Part shown: in pieces, positions 7,818 to 15,719 of the stretch | How positions within the stretch are numbered: the first letter of the stretch is position 1 | Layout of the letters: the number at the start of each line of letters is the position of its first letter | Assembly (NCBI RefSeq): GCF_032108445.1 | Contig: NZ_CP134876.1 | Span: 2,232,001-2,296,000 of the forward strand | DNA length: 64,000 nt | Source: Micromonospora halotolerans | Lineage (GTDB): Bacteria; Actinomycetota; Actinomycetes; Mycobacteriales; Micromonosporaceae | Reading direction: 5' to 3' | Position numbers and translations under genes: made by a program | Notes under the pieces: model-generated | Databases searched by the model: none | Told to the model about the DNA's origin: nothing | What the model saw: the letters and a program-made list of their open reading frames with translations, nothing else

Positions 7818-8054
7818 TCAGCGGGGCCGGTTGTTCCAGTTGTAGAACGTCGGGATGTTCTCGAAGTGGTTCCAGGCGCACACCGCGCTGGCACCGTCGC
7901 CGCCCGACGCCTCCGCCCGCAGCAGGCGCGCGGCCTCGGCCTCGTGGAGAAGTGCGGTCAGTCCGCCGGCGGCCTCCCGCACCCGGTCCGCGACCGGATC
8001 GGGCTCGGCTGCTCCGACGCGCTCAGGCTGCCGGTGACTCGTGGTCTCGGGCAT
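7818..8054 (-). CDS. RiPP precursor peptide with C-terminal aromatic-X-Asn (cyclophane) motifs
   Basis: 78 residues from the ATG at 8054, with GGAGGGAG 9 nt upstream. An acidic, Ala/Glu-rich leader (residues 1-57) is followed by a short core ending FENIPTFYNWNN plus RPR. The core contains three overlapping-type triads FEN, FYN and WNN, and a WNH. Such aromatic-X-Asn triads are the substrates of radical SAM/SPASM enzymes that join the aromatic ring to the beta-carbon of the third residue (triceptide or cyclophane RiPPs). The start codon lies 32 nt inside the 3' end of the maturase gene, so the two are translationally linked. It most resembles what I know as the multi-cyclophane AmcA type. The mature product and activity are unknown. 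Confidence 0.75.
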   Translation of the reverse strand: MPETTSHRQPERVGAAEPDPVADRVREAAGGLTALLHEAEAARLLRAEASGGDGASAVCAWNHFENIPTFYNWNNRPR

Positions 8055-9150
8055 GCTCCAACACTCCCTCCAATAGGCGGATCTTGCTGTTGCGGCAGTG
8101 CTCGGTCTCCGTACCGTCGAAACGCCCCAGCTCGAAGTAGCGGTTGGCCGCGTGGCCACCGCCGCAGAAGCCGAAGTAGGGGCAGGACGACCGGCACGCC
8201 TCCACACCGGTGAGGAACTCGCCCACCCAGGGCGTCCGCCCGGCCCCGGCCAGGATCTCGGCCAGCGGGGTGCTCAGCACGTTGCCGCTGCTGAAGTCGC
8301 CGTAGTGCGGGTCGGTGAAGCCGGCCAGCTCCGGGGAGAGCACCACCACCGAGCCGTCCTGGGCGACCGTGGGAATCGGGTCGAGCCGGCGGGGCAGCAG
8401 GTCGTCCGCCGTGCCGGCCAGGACGGCGCCGGCATAGCGCAGCGACCACTCGATCTCGCGCAGGTGGATCCGGGGATCCCGGCGCCAGGCGCCCACCAGC
8501 TCCGCCCAGAACCCCGTCACCGCGCCCGCGTCCCGCGCGTTCGTGCGGGTGTTGACGCCCTCGGTCTCCTCGATGTTGATCCCCAGCACGTCACAGCCGA
8601 GGTCGAGGAAGTAGTCGTAGAGCTCGGTGGCCAGCCCCGGCTCCGGCCGGGAGACCACGGCCAGCGCCGAGAACGGCAGCCCGTGCCGGCGCAGCGCCGC
8701 CACCCCGGCCAGGATCCGGTCGTACGCCGGCCGGCCGCCCCGGGTGACCCGCTCGCCGTTGCGGTCCCGGGGGCCGTCCACGCTCACGCTCACCCGGATC
8801 CCGTGCTCGGCGAAGAACGCGCACCACGCGTCGTCGATCAACGTGGCGTTGGTCTGGACGTGGTGCTCCACCTCCGGCCCGAAGGGGGCCAGCAGGGCGG
8901 CCAGGTGCTCCCGGCCGGCCGCGAGCGGCTCCCCGCCGTGCCAGACCACCGAGAAGCGCCCGGCGGCCGCCCAGGGGTTCACCGAGGCCGCCACCGCCTC
9001 GGCGACCGCCACGGGCATCCGCCGGTCCACCGCCCGCAGCGGCAGGTAGCAGTAGACGCAGTCGAGATTGCAGAGCGTGGTCGGCTGCATCACCACATAC
9101 GAGGGGACGGCGGCGATGCCCCGCATTCCGGTGTGCGTACGCGCAGCCAT
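8023..9150 (-). CDS. Radical SAM/SPASM peptide maturase (cyclophane-forming type)
   Basis: 375 residues from the ATG at 9150 (GGGGGAGG site close upstream; a GTG directly before it is the alternative). The radical SAM cluster motif CNLDCVYC (Cys27, 31, 34) is near the N-terminus, WHGGEPL follows, and a SPASM domain with CRSSCPYFGFCGGG and a later Cys (TEHC) closes the protein. This build belongs to the FxsB/GrrM/AmcB-like RiPP maturases, which use SAM radicals and auxiliary Fe-S clusters to crosslink side chains. Its 3' end overlaps the precursor gene. The locus is inserted between DUF3073 and purM. The chemistry is inferred from the precursor motifs. Confidence 0.88.
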   Translation of the reverse strand: MAARTHTGMRGIAAVPSYVVMQPTTLCNLDCVYCYLPLRAVDRRMPVAVAEAVAASVNPWAAAGRFSVVWHGGEPLAAGREHLAALLAPFGPEVEHHVQTNATLIDDAWCAFFAEHGIRVSVSVDGPRDRNGERVTRGGRPAYDRILAGVAALRRHGLPFSALAVVSRPEPGLATELYDYFLDLGCDVLGINIEETEGVNTRTNARDAGAVTGFWAELVGAWRRDPRIHLREIEWSLRYAGAVLAGTADDLLPRRLDPIPTVAQDGSVVVLSPELAGFTDPHYGDFSSGNVLSTPLAEILAGAGRTPWVGEFLTGVEACRSSCPYFGFCGGGHAANRYFELGRFDGTETEHCRNSKIRLLEGVLEHARDHESPAA

Positions 9151-9250
9151 CACCCCTCCCCCGCTGGCCCTGAACTGCCCTTCAGGCTAGGCGGCGGTGG
9201 CTACTCGGGTGAACCCCCGATCAGGTGCCCGGATGATCACCGGAGAGTGA

Positions 9251-10405
9251 TCACCCGCGGGTGTGCTGGCCGATCATCTGCACATTGCCCGAACCCTCGA
9301 TGATCTCGCCGGCCTGCCAGGCGTCGACGCCACGGCCGGTCAGGGTGGCCAGCGCGCGGTCGGCGTCCTCGGCGGAGACGATCGCGAACATGCCGACGCC
9401 CATGTTGAACGTCGCCTCCATCTCCGGGTCCTCGATCCGGCCCTTGGACTGGATCAGGTCGAAGATCGGCTGCGGCTTCCAGGTGGAGCGGTTGACCACC
9501 GCGTCGACGTGCTCGGGCAGGATCCGCACCAGGTTGCCCGGGATGCCGCCGCCGGTGACGTGCGCCAGCGACCGCACCTCGGCCTCGGCGATCAGCTTGA
9601 GGCAGTCCTGCGCGTAGATCTTGGTCGGGGTGAGCAGCTCCTCGCCGAGGGTCCGCTGCCGGCCGAAGTCGTCGATCACCACGTCCAGCCGCATCCGGCC
9701 GGCCCCCAGCAGCACGTGCCGGACCAGCGAGTAGCCGTTGGAGTGGAGGCCGGAGGAGCGCATCGCGATGACCACGTCCCCCACCTCGACCCGGTCCGGG
9801 CTGAGGATGTCGCTCTCCTCCACCACACCCACGCCGGTGGCGGAGATGTCGTACTCGTCGGGGCGCAGCACGCCCGGGTGCTCGGCGGTCTCGCCGCCGA
9901 GCAGGGCGCAGCCCGCGTAGCGGCAGCCGTCGGCGATGCCCGCGCCGATCTCGGCGACCTTGTCCGGGACGACCTCGCCGGTGGCGATGTAGTCGAGCAG
10001 GAACAGCGGCTCGGCGCCGCAGGCCACCAGGTCGTCGACCACCATGGCGACCAGGTCGATGCCGACCGTGTCGTGGATGTCGAGCTGCTGGGCGATCACC
10101 AGCTTGGTGCCCACGCCGTCGGTGGAGGAGGCCAGGATCGGGTTCTTGTACTTCTTCGTGTCCAGGCGGAACAGGCCGGCGAAGCCGCCCAGGTCGCCCA
10201 TGACCTCCGGGCGCCGGGTCTGCCGGACCTTGGACTTCAGCAGCTCCACGGCGCGGTCGCCCGCCTCGATCGACACCCCGGCGTCGGCGTACGAGACCGA
10301 GCGTTTGCGCTGCGTACGGCCGGTCCCCGCCGACCAGGGCTGGCGGTCGCCGCCGGCGCCCGTCGGGCTGGATCCTGCGCCGCTGCGCTCGGACACGTGG
10401 GTCAC
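9251..10405 (-). CDS. purM: Phosphoribosylformylglycinamidine cyclo-ligase (AIR synthetase)
   Basis: 384 residues. It has the family segments SYADAGVSIEAGDRAVELLK, STDGVGTKL, DLVACGAEPLFLLDY and GGETAEHPG. It closes the imidazole ring: FGAM plus ATP gives AIR in de novo purine synthesis. About 37 extra residues, rich in Ser, Gly and Arg, precede the usual N-terminus; GGGGAG stands 4 nt before the GTG at 10405, and no good start lies nearer the domain. It is 56 nt downstream of purF on the same strand, so a purF-purM operon is likely. Confidence 0.95.
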   Translation of the reverse strand: MTHVSERSGAGSSPTGAGGDRQPWSAGTGRTQRKRSVSYADAGVSIEAGDRAVELLKSKVRQTRRPEVMGDLGGFAGLFRLDTKKYKNPILASSTDGVGTKLVIAQQLDIHDTVGIDLVAMVVDDLVACGAEPLFLLDYIATGEVVPDKVAEIGAGIADGCRYAGCALLGGETAEHPGVLRPDEYDISATGVGVVEESDILSPDRVEVGDVVIAMRSSGLHSNGYSLVRHVLLGAGRMRLDVVIDDFGRQRTLGEELLTPTKIYAQDCLKLIAEAEVRSLAHVTGGGIPGNLVRILPEHVDAVVNRSTWKPQPIFDLIQSKGRIEDPEMEATFNMGVGMFAIVSAEDADRALATLTGRGVDAWQAGEIIEGSGNVQMIGQHTRG

Positions 10406-10461
10406 GGTTCTCCCCTTTGTGGTTCCCGCGGGCCGACCGGAGGGCCCCCGCGTCGGTGGTG

Positions 10462-12045
10462 CTACGGGCGGTGGGTGGCTGAGCCGCCCGGAGTGGCGGC
10501 CGACGGCTTCAGGTCGGTGCGCGGCGTCAGACGCGCCGAGCTGAAGTTGTCGTCAAGTGGGGCGGTGGGCTCGGACGCCTCGGCGGCGACCCGGCGGCCC
10601 ACCCCTTCGAGCACGTGCTTGCCGATCAGGTTCCCGGCCGGCAGCTCGATCGGGTATTCCCCGTCGAAGCACGCCCGGCAGAGCCGGGTCTTCGGCTGCT
10701 CGGTGGCGGCGATGAGACCGGGAAGCGATACGTAACCCAGCGTGTCGGCCCCGATCGACCGCCGGATGCCCTCGTTGTCCAGCCCGTTGGCCAGCAGCTC
10801 GGCCCGGGTGGCGAAGTCGATCCCGTAGAAGCAGGGCCACCTGACCGGTGGGGACGAGATCCGGACGTGGACCTCCAGCGCCCCCGCCTCGCGCAGCATC
10901 CGCACGATCGCCCGCTGGGTGTTGCCCCGGACGATCGAGTCGTCCACCACCACGAGGCGCTTGCCGCGCACGTTCTCCCGCAGCGGGTTGAGCTTCAGCC
11001 GGATGCCGAGCTGGCGCAGGGTCTGCGACGGCTGGATGAAGGTGCGCCCGACGTACGGGTTCTTCATCAGGCCCTGTCCGTAGGTGATGCCGGACTCCTC
11101 GGCGTAGCCGATCGCCGCCGGCGTGCCGGACTCCGGCACCGGGATGACCAGGTCGGCCTCGACCGGGTGCTCCCGGGCGAGCTGGCGGCCGATCTGCACC
11201 CGGGCGGAGTGCACGTTCCGGCCGGCGATCGTGGCGTCGGGGCGGGCGATGTACACGTACTCGAAGAGGCAGCCCTTGGGCTCCGGCGCGGCGAACCGGC
11301 TGGACCGCAGCCCGTCCTCGTCGATGGCGATCAGCTCGCCGGGCTCCACCTCGCGGACCACGCTCGCGCCGACGATGTCCAGCGCCGCCGTCTCGCTCGC
11401 CACCACCCAGCCCCGCTCCAGCCGGCCGAGCACCAGCGGACGGACGCCGTGCGGGTCACGCGCCGCGTAGAGCGTCGACTCGTCCATGAAGACGAAGCTG
11501 AACGCGCCGCGCAGCTGGGGCAGCACCTCCAGGGCGGCCGCCTCCACGGAGAGGTCGGGTCGGCTGGCCAGCAGCATGGTGACCAGCGACGTGTCGTTGG
11601 TCGAGCCGTCGGAGTCCAGGCCCCGCTCGGCCACCTCACGCTTCAGCTCGGCGGTGTTGACCAGGTTGCCGTTGTGGGCCAGCGCGATCGTGGTGCCCGA
11701 GGTCGTGGCCCGGATGGTCGGCTGGGCGTTCTCCCAGGTCGACCCGCCGGTGGTCGAGTAGCGCGCGTGCCCGATCGCCAGGTGCCCGCGCAGGCTCGCC
11801 AGGGTGGGCTCGTCGAAGACCTGGGCGACCAGGCCGAGGTCCTTGTAGACCACCACGCCCGATCCGTCGCTCACCGCGATGCCCGCGGCCTCCTGGCCGC
11901 GGTGCTGGAGGGCGTAGAGCCCGAAGTAGGTCAGGTTCGCGACCTCTTCCCCCGGCGCCCAGACGCCGAAGACGCCGCACGCGTCCTGGGGGCCGGGTCG
12001 CTGGGGGTCAAGGTCGTGGCTCAGCCGGCCATCGCCTCGGGGCAC
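10462..12045 (-). CDS. purF: Amidophosphoribosyltransferase
   Basis: 527 residues from the GTG at 12045, which has GAGGGAG 6 nt upstream; the longer frame to 12159 lacks such a site. A 22-residue propeptide precedes the nucleophile Cys (DACGVFGVW) that is exposed by self-cleavage. The glutaminase segment (LYALQHRGQEAAGIA), the PRPP loop (LVVVDDSIVRGNT) and four cysteines placed as in the Bacillus-type 4Fe-4S enzyme (GCLFEY, PCFYGI, LCRACF) are present. It makes phosphoribosylamine from PRPP and glutamine, the committed purine step. Purine nucleotides likely feed back on it. Confidence 0.96.
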   Translation of the reverse strand: MPRGDGRLSHDLDPQRPGPQDACGVFGVWAPGEEVANLTYFGLYALQHRGQEAAGIAVSDGSGVVVYKDLGLVAQVFDEPTLASLRGHLAIGHARYSTTGGSTWENAQPTIRATTSGTTIALAHNGNLVNTAELKREVAERGLDSDGSTNDTSLVTMLLASRPDLSVEAAALEVLPQLRGAFSFVFMDESTLYAARDPHGVRPLVLGRLERGWVVASETAALDIVGASVVREVEPGELIAIDEDGLRSSRFAAPEPKGCLFEYVYIARPDATIAGRNVHSARVQIGRQLAREHPVEADLVIPVPESGTPAAIGYAEESGITYGQGLMKNPYVGRTFIQPSQTLRQLGIRLKLNPLRENVRGKRLVVVDDSIVRGNTQRAIVRMLREAGALEVHVRISSPPVRWPCFYGIDFATRAELLANGLDNEGIRRSIGADTLGYVSLPGLIAATEQPKTRLCRACFDGEYPIELPAGNLIGKHVLEGVGRRVAAEASEPTAPLDDNFSSARLTPRTDLKPSAATPGGSATHRP

Positions 12046-12216
12046 CTGCCGCTCCCTCTTGCTGGGGTCTGGGACTGGCCTGGCGGAGGTCGGGGGGCAA
12101 GCTCCGCACCGTGGGCCGGGGACCGTCGTCGCCTGACAGTGTACGCGAACAGCGGTCAATACCGACAGTCACGAGCCGCCCGCTGAGCGTGATCGTGATC
12201 GGCATTGTCGCCGCAG

Positions 12217-12570
12217 CTAGAGCGGGAGGTGCTCGGAGAGATCCGCCCGGATGCCCGACACCCGTACGCGACCCTCGGTGACGGCCTCGGCCCACCCGAG
12301 GCGGCCGGTGGCCAGCGCCAGCCAGGTCGCCGGGTCCATTTCCACCACATTCGGGGGCGTTCCACGGGTGTGTCGCGGCCCCGGCACGCACTGCACCGCG
12401 CCGTAGGGTGGGACCCGCACCTCCACCGATCGGCCGGGGGCGCGCTCCGCGAGGGCGGCCAAAAGGGTACGGACCGCCTCCCGGTACACCGGCCGATCGG
12501 GCGTACGCCCCTCATCCAGCGCCGTCAACGTCGCCGCTACCGCGGCGGAATAAGTGTGCGGAGAGGACAC
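12217..12570 (-). CDS. Sterol carrier-like protein (bacterial SCP orthologue)
   Basis: 117 residues from a GTG at 12570; the frame stays open upstream to 12831, so the start is uncertain, and no strong ribosome site was seen. The core (APGRSVEVRVPPYGAVQCV, PRHTRGTPPNVVEMDPATWLALATGRL, RVSGIRADLSEHLPL) matches the small SCP2-like proteins encoded next to purF in actinobacteria. The fold probably binds a hydrophobic ligand; the physiological role is not known. It is upstream of purF on the same strand with a 171-nt gap. Confidence 0.8.
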   Translation of the reverse strand: MSSPHTYSAAVAATLTALDEGRTPDRPVYREAVRTLLAALAERAPGRSVEVRVPPYGAVQCVPGPRHTRGTPPNVVEMDPATWLALATGRLGWAEAVTEGRVRVSGIRADLSEHLPL

Positions 12571-12728
12571 GACGGGACGATACGACCCGGCCGCAACGCG
12601 CTCGACGCTGGCCCTGGGTAGAGATAGCCCGGCCAGACAAGGCATAGTTGCCGACGGCGTATTCGTACCGTGAGTGATCACCCGGCCGGACCGGCCGGCG
12701 GGGAGATCAGACCCGGAAGGCGGTGGAC

Positions 12729-14822
12729 GTGTCAACACACCGACGTGCCTGGAAGCAGCGGGCCGGTGTGGTCGTGGCGCTGGTCTTCGGCGCCCTGCTC
12801 GCCGTCCCCGCCACACCCGCCCTGGCGACAAACCCGGACGTGCAGATCACCGAACTCCGGACGGACACGCTGCAGAGCGGCCAGACGGTAACCATGAAAT
12901 TTTCGGTGACCAACAAGAACGACGCGCCGACGGTCTTCACTGTCAACGTCGACACGTTCGGCGGCCTGTCCTGCCAAGGCACTGATTGCCGAGTGCCTGC
13001 CAGCCTGGTTCAGCCGGGTGCATCCCAGCCGTTCACCGTCACCCTGGCAGCCGACAACCTCGCCGCCGGCGAGACCAAGTCCGGCCAGGTGCGGGTCTCC
13101 GCCAAGTCGGGCGGCGACCAGGCCAGTGACGCGCGGGACATGACCGTCAAGGGCGCGGCCGCCCCACCGACCCAGCCGCAGACGGTCAAGACGGTCTCCG
13201 GCAAGGTGGTCAACGCCGACGGCGACGCGATCTCCGGCGCGCTCGTCATGCTCCGCGACGGCGCCGGCAAGTCGCGGCAGACGAACACGAACAGCAGCGG
13301 CAACTTCAGCTTCAGCGGGTCCGCGTCGGATCCGATCGCGCCTGGGCGGATCGACCTCGGCGCCTCCAAGGGCGACGCCGATCCCGGCACCAAGTCGATC
13401 AACGCGGCCGCCGGTCAGTCCGTGACCGGGATCCGGATCAGCGTGCCGATCAAGGCGTCGGCGAGCCCGAGCCCCAGCGCCTCGGCCAGCGAAGAGGCCC
13501 TGCCGAGCGAGGAAGCCACCGACGAGGCGACCGACGAGCCGGCCAGCGAGGCGCCCGCCGCCCAGCAGCCGGCCGCCAACGAGGATTCGGGCGGCTTCGG
13601 CTCCTGGCTGCTGATCCTGCTCGGCGGCCTCTTCGTCGCCGTCGGCGTGGGCACCATCGTGCTGCTCTACATGCGGCGCAAGAACGAGGACGGCGACGGC
13701 GACGGCGACGGCCCGAACGGGCCGACCGGCCCCGGCGGCCCCGCTGGAGCCGCCGTGCCGGGTGCCCGGGGCGCCTACCGGGGAGCGGACGACCAGACCC
13801 GGGTGGTGAACGGCATGGGCGCCGGGCCGGCACCGACGATGGCCGGTGGCCCCTCGCTCAGCGACGCGCCGACCATGATGCACCGCCCGGTCGTGGACGA
13901 CGTCCCGCCGGACCCGTACGGCGCGCCTCCCGGCCCCTCGTACGGTGTCGGGGCGGGACAGCCCGGCTACGGCGGCTACGGCGACGAGCCTGCCGGTCCG
14001 GGCGGCTACGGCGCCACCAACGGCTACGGCAACGCCCCCTCCTCGGGTGGCGGCTACGGCAACAGCCCGGCATCGGGTGGCGGCTACGGCACGGCCCCGG
14101 CCTCCGGTGGCGGCTACGGCAGCCCCGAGTACGGCGCCGGCGCCGCCGGCTACCCGCCCGCGCAGGCCGGCGGCTACGGCAACGAGCGCTACGACGAGCC
14201 CACCGGTCGCTACACCGGTGACAGCACCCAGTACGCGCCGCCGGCCGACCCGTACCCGACCAGCACCTACCAGCCCGAGCAGGGCCGCGGCTACGAGCAA
14301 CCCGGCCCGGGCCAGTACGGCCGCGACGCGGAGCAGGGCGCCTATGGCGCCGGTGGCGGCTACGGCGCCCCGGCCGGCGGCTACGACAACCGTCCCGCGG
14401 GTGGCTACGACAACGGTGCGGCGGGCGCCTACGACGGCGGCCCGAACGGTGGCTACGACAGCGGTCAGACCGGTGGCTACGACAACCGCCAGGGCGGCTA
14501 CGACGGTCGCCAGCCGGCCGGATACGAGGCCGGCCAGCCGGGCGGCGCGTACGACGCCGGCCAGCCGGGCGGCTACGACGGTTACGACCAGCGCGGCGGC
14601 TACGGCGGCGGCGACGGTTACGGCCAGCCGGCGCAGGGTGGCTACGGCCAGCAGGGCGGCTACGGCCAGGAGCAGCCGCCGCAGCAGCGCGGCGGTGGCT
14701 ACGACAACCAGGGCTACGACCAGGGCGGCGGCTACTACGCCGACCCGGCCGAGGCCGGCCGGGCCCGACCCGACGCCCCGAAGGACCGCAGCGGTCGCCG
14801 CCTGGACTGGCTGGACGACTGA
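12729..14822 (+). CDS. Membrane-anchored protein with long cytoplasmic Gly/Tyr-rich low-complexity tail
   Basis: 697 residues from the GTG at 12729, 8 nt after GGAAGG. A signal peptide (about 1-34, ending TPALA) is followed by a CARDB-like beta domain, a carboxypeptidase-regulatory-like beta domain (VSGKVVNADGDAISGALVML, about 155-235), a Ser/Glu/Ala linker, one membrane helix (about 290-313) and a stop-transfer RRK. The remaining ~385 residues would be cytoplasmic. They are built of GGYG and GGYD units with Gln, Asn, Pro and Arg, and end DRSGRRLDWLDD. Such Gly/Tyr tails resemble condensate-forming sequences of eukaryotic RNA-binding proteins. The function is unknown. Confidence 0.8.
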   Translation: MSTHRRAWKQRAGVVVALVFGALLAVPATPALATNPDVQITELRTDTLQSGQTVTMKFSVTNKNDAPTVFTVNVDTFGGLSCQGTDCRVPASLVQPGASQPFTVTLAADNLAAGETKSGQVRVSAKSGGDQASDARDMTVKGAAAPPTQPQTVKTVSGKVVNADGDAISGALVMLRDGAGKSRQTNTNSSGNFSFSGSASDPIAPGRIDLGASKGDADPGTKSINAAAGQSVTGIRISVPIKASASPSPSASASEEALPSEEATDEATDEPASEAPAAQQPAANEDSGGFGSWLLILLGGLFVAVGVGTIVLLYMRRKNEDGDGDGDGPNGPTGPGGPAGAAVPGARGAYRGADDQTRVVNGMGAGPAPTMAGGPSLSDAPTMMHRPVVDDVPPDPYGAPPGPSYGVGAGQPGYGGYGDEPAGPGGYGATNGYGNAPSSGGGYGNSPASGGGYGTAPASGGGYGSPEYGAGAAGYPPAQAGGYGNERYDEPTGRYTGDSTQYAPPADPYPTSTYQPEQGRGYEQPGPGQYGRDAEQGAYGAGGGYGAPAGGYDNRPAGGYDNGAAGAYDGGPNGGYDSGQTGGYDNRQGGYDGRQPAGYEAGQPGGAYDAGQPGGYDGYDQRGGYGGGDGYGQPAQGGYGQQGGYGQEQPPQQRGGGYDNQGYDQGGGYYADPAEAGRARPDAPKDRSGRRLDWLDD

Positions 14823-14859
14823 CGCCCGGGGCGCGAGCGCCCCACCGCACACGACGACA

Positions 14860-14888
14860 GTGGCCGCCCGGTTGATCCGGGCGGCCAC
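14860..14888. terminator. Hairpin terminator between convergent genes
   Basis: Perfect 12-bp stem (14860-14871 with 14877-14888), 5-nt loop, followed by TT. It serves the Gly/Tyr-tail gene and possibly comB. Confidence 0.8.
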
Positions 14889-14921
14889 TTCGCGACCGCC
14901 GGGCGATCGACGTGGGACGGC

Positions 14922-15719
14922 TCAGGCGGCGGCGAAGTAGCCCCGGCGGAGCACCGGCACCACGTCGGAGACGCCGAGTTCGACGGCGACGGCCACGTCC
15001 TCGCCGAAGCCGCCCTCGACGAGTTCCCGGCCGGAGACGCAGCCCCGCACCGCGGCCGGCACGTCGGGCGTGCTGGCCAGGGCGGCCAGGGCCATGGCGG
15101 CCTCCACCGAGAGCCCACCGGGGACCCCGGAGAGGGCGTCCAGCACGCTGGCCGCTCCGAGCTGGTCCTCCACCCCGGGGCGCAGCGACCCGTCCGGCCA
15201 GCGTTCACCGGCGGCCACCACTCCCACGGGGGCGTCGATCGAGCCGTACCCCTGGGCCCGGAGCCAGCGCCCGACGGCGGGCGCGTTGCGCAGGCACGCG
15301 GCGACCACCGGCACGCCGGTGGCGCTCGCGGCGGCGCTGATGGCCGAGCCGTTCGGCGACGGCAGCACCAGGTCGGCGACGACCGGCGCGGTGCGCAGCG
15401 CCGCCGGGGAGAGCGACCACGGGTGTTCCGGGGTCGTCTTCCGGCGGCCCACCGCCGCGACGGCACCGACCCGGCGGGCGTAGTCGGCGGCCTGCTCGCC
15501 CCACGGGAACGGGTGCACCCGCATGCCGCGGCTCACCGCCACCTCCACGGCGGTGGTGAACGAGAGCACGTCCACCACCACCAGGGCGGCACAGACCCGG
15601 CCGAGTTCCGCGGCCCCGCTCAGCCCCCAGTCGAACCGGGCGCCGGCGCCGGGCTGGGCGAAGACGGCCAAGGCCAGGGCCTCAGCGCTGATCCGGCGCG
15701 GGGCGCTGGTCCGGGTCAC
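14922..15719 (-). CDS. comB: 2-phosphosulfolactate phosphatase (ComB family)
   Basis: 265 residues. The ComB marks [17 protein letters not shown] and [12 protein letters not shown] are present. In archaea the enzyme dephosphorylates 2-phosphosulfolactate on the way to coenzyme M; in actinobacteria and other bacteria it may make sulfolactate, and here the role is uncertain. The GTG start overlaps the 3' end of purL by 38 nt, with no later plausible start, so it is the last gene of a purS-purQ-purL-comB string. No other coenzyme M genes are in the window. Confidence 0.85.
   Translation of the reverse strand: MTRTSAPRRISAEALALAVFAQPGAGARFDWGLSGAAELGRVCAALVVVDVLSFTTAVEVAVSRGMRVHPFPWGEQAADYARRVGAVAAVGRRKTTPEHPWSLSPAALRTAPVVADLVLPSPNGSAISAAASATGVPVVAACLRNAPAVGRWLRAQGYGSIDAPVGVVAAGERWPDGSLRPGVEDQLGAASVLDALSGVPGGLSVEAAMALAALASTPDVPAAVRGCVSGRELVEGGFGEDVAVAVELGVSDVVPVLRRGYFAAA

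Noticed and set aside
13960..14740. Repeated DNA in the GGYG/GGYD region as a possible CRISPR or tandem-repeat locus
   Set aside because: Repeat units are coding (Gly-Gly-Tyr), variable in length and without spacers of constant size.
12732..14888. 718-codon antisense frame opposite the Gly/Tyr-tail gene
   Set aside because: Ala/Val/Gly repeats of this frame simply mirror the GGY codons.
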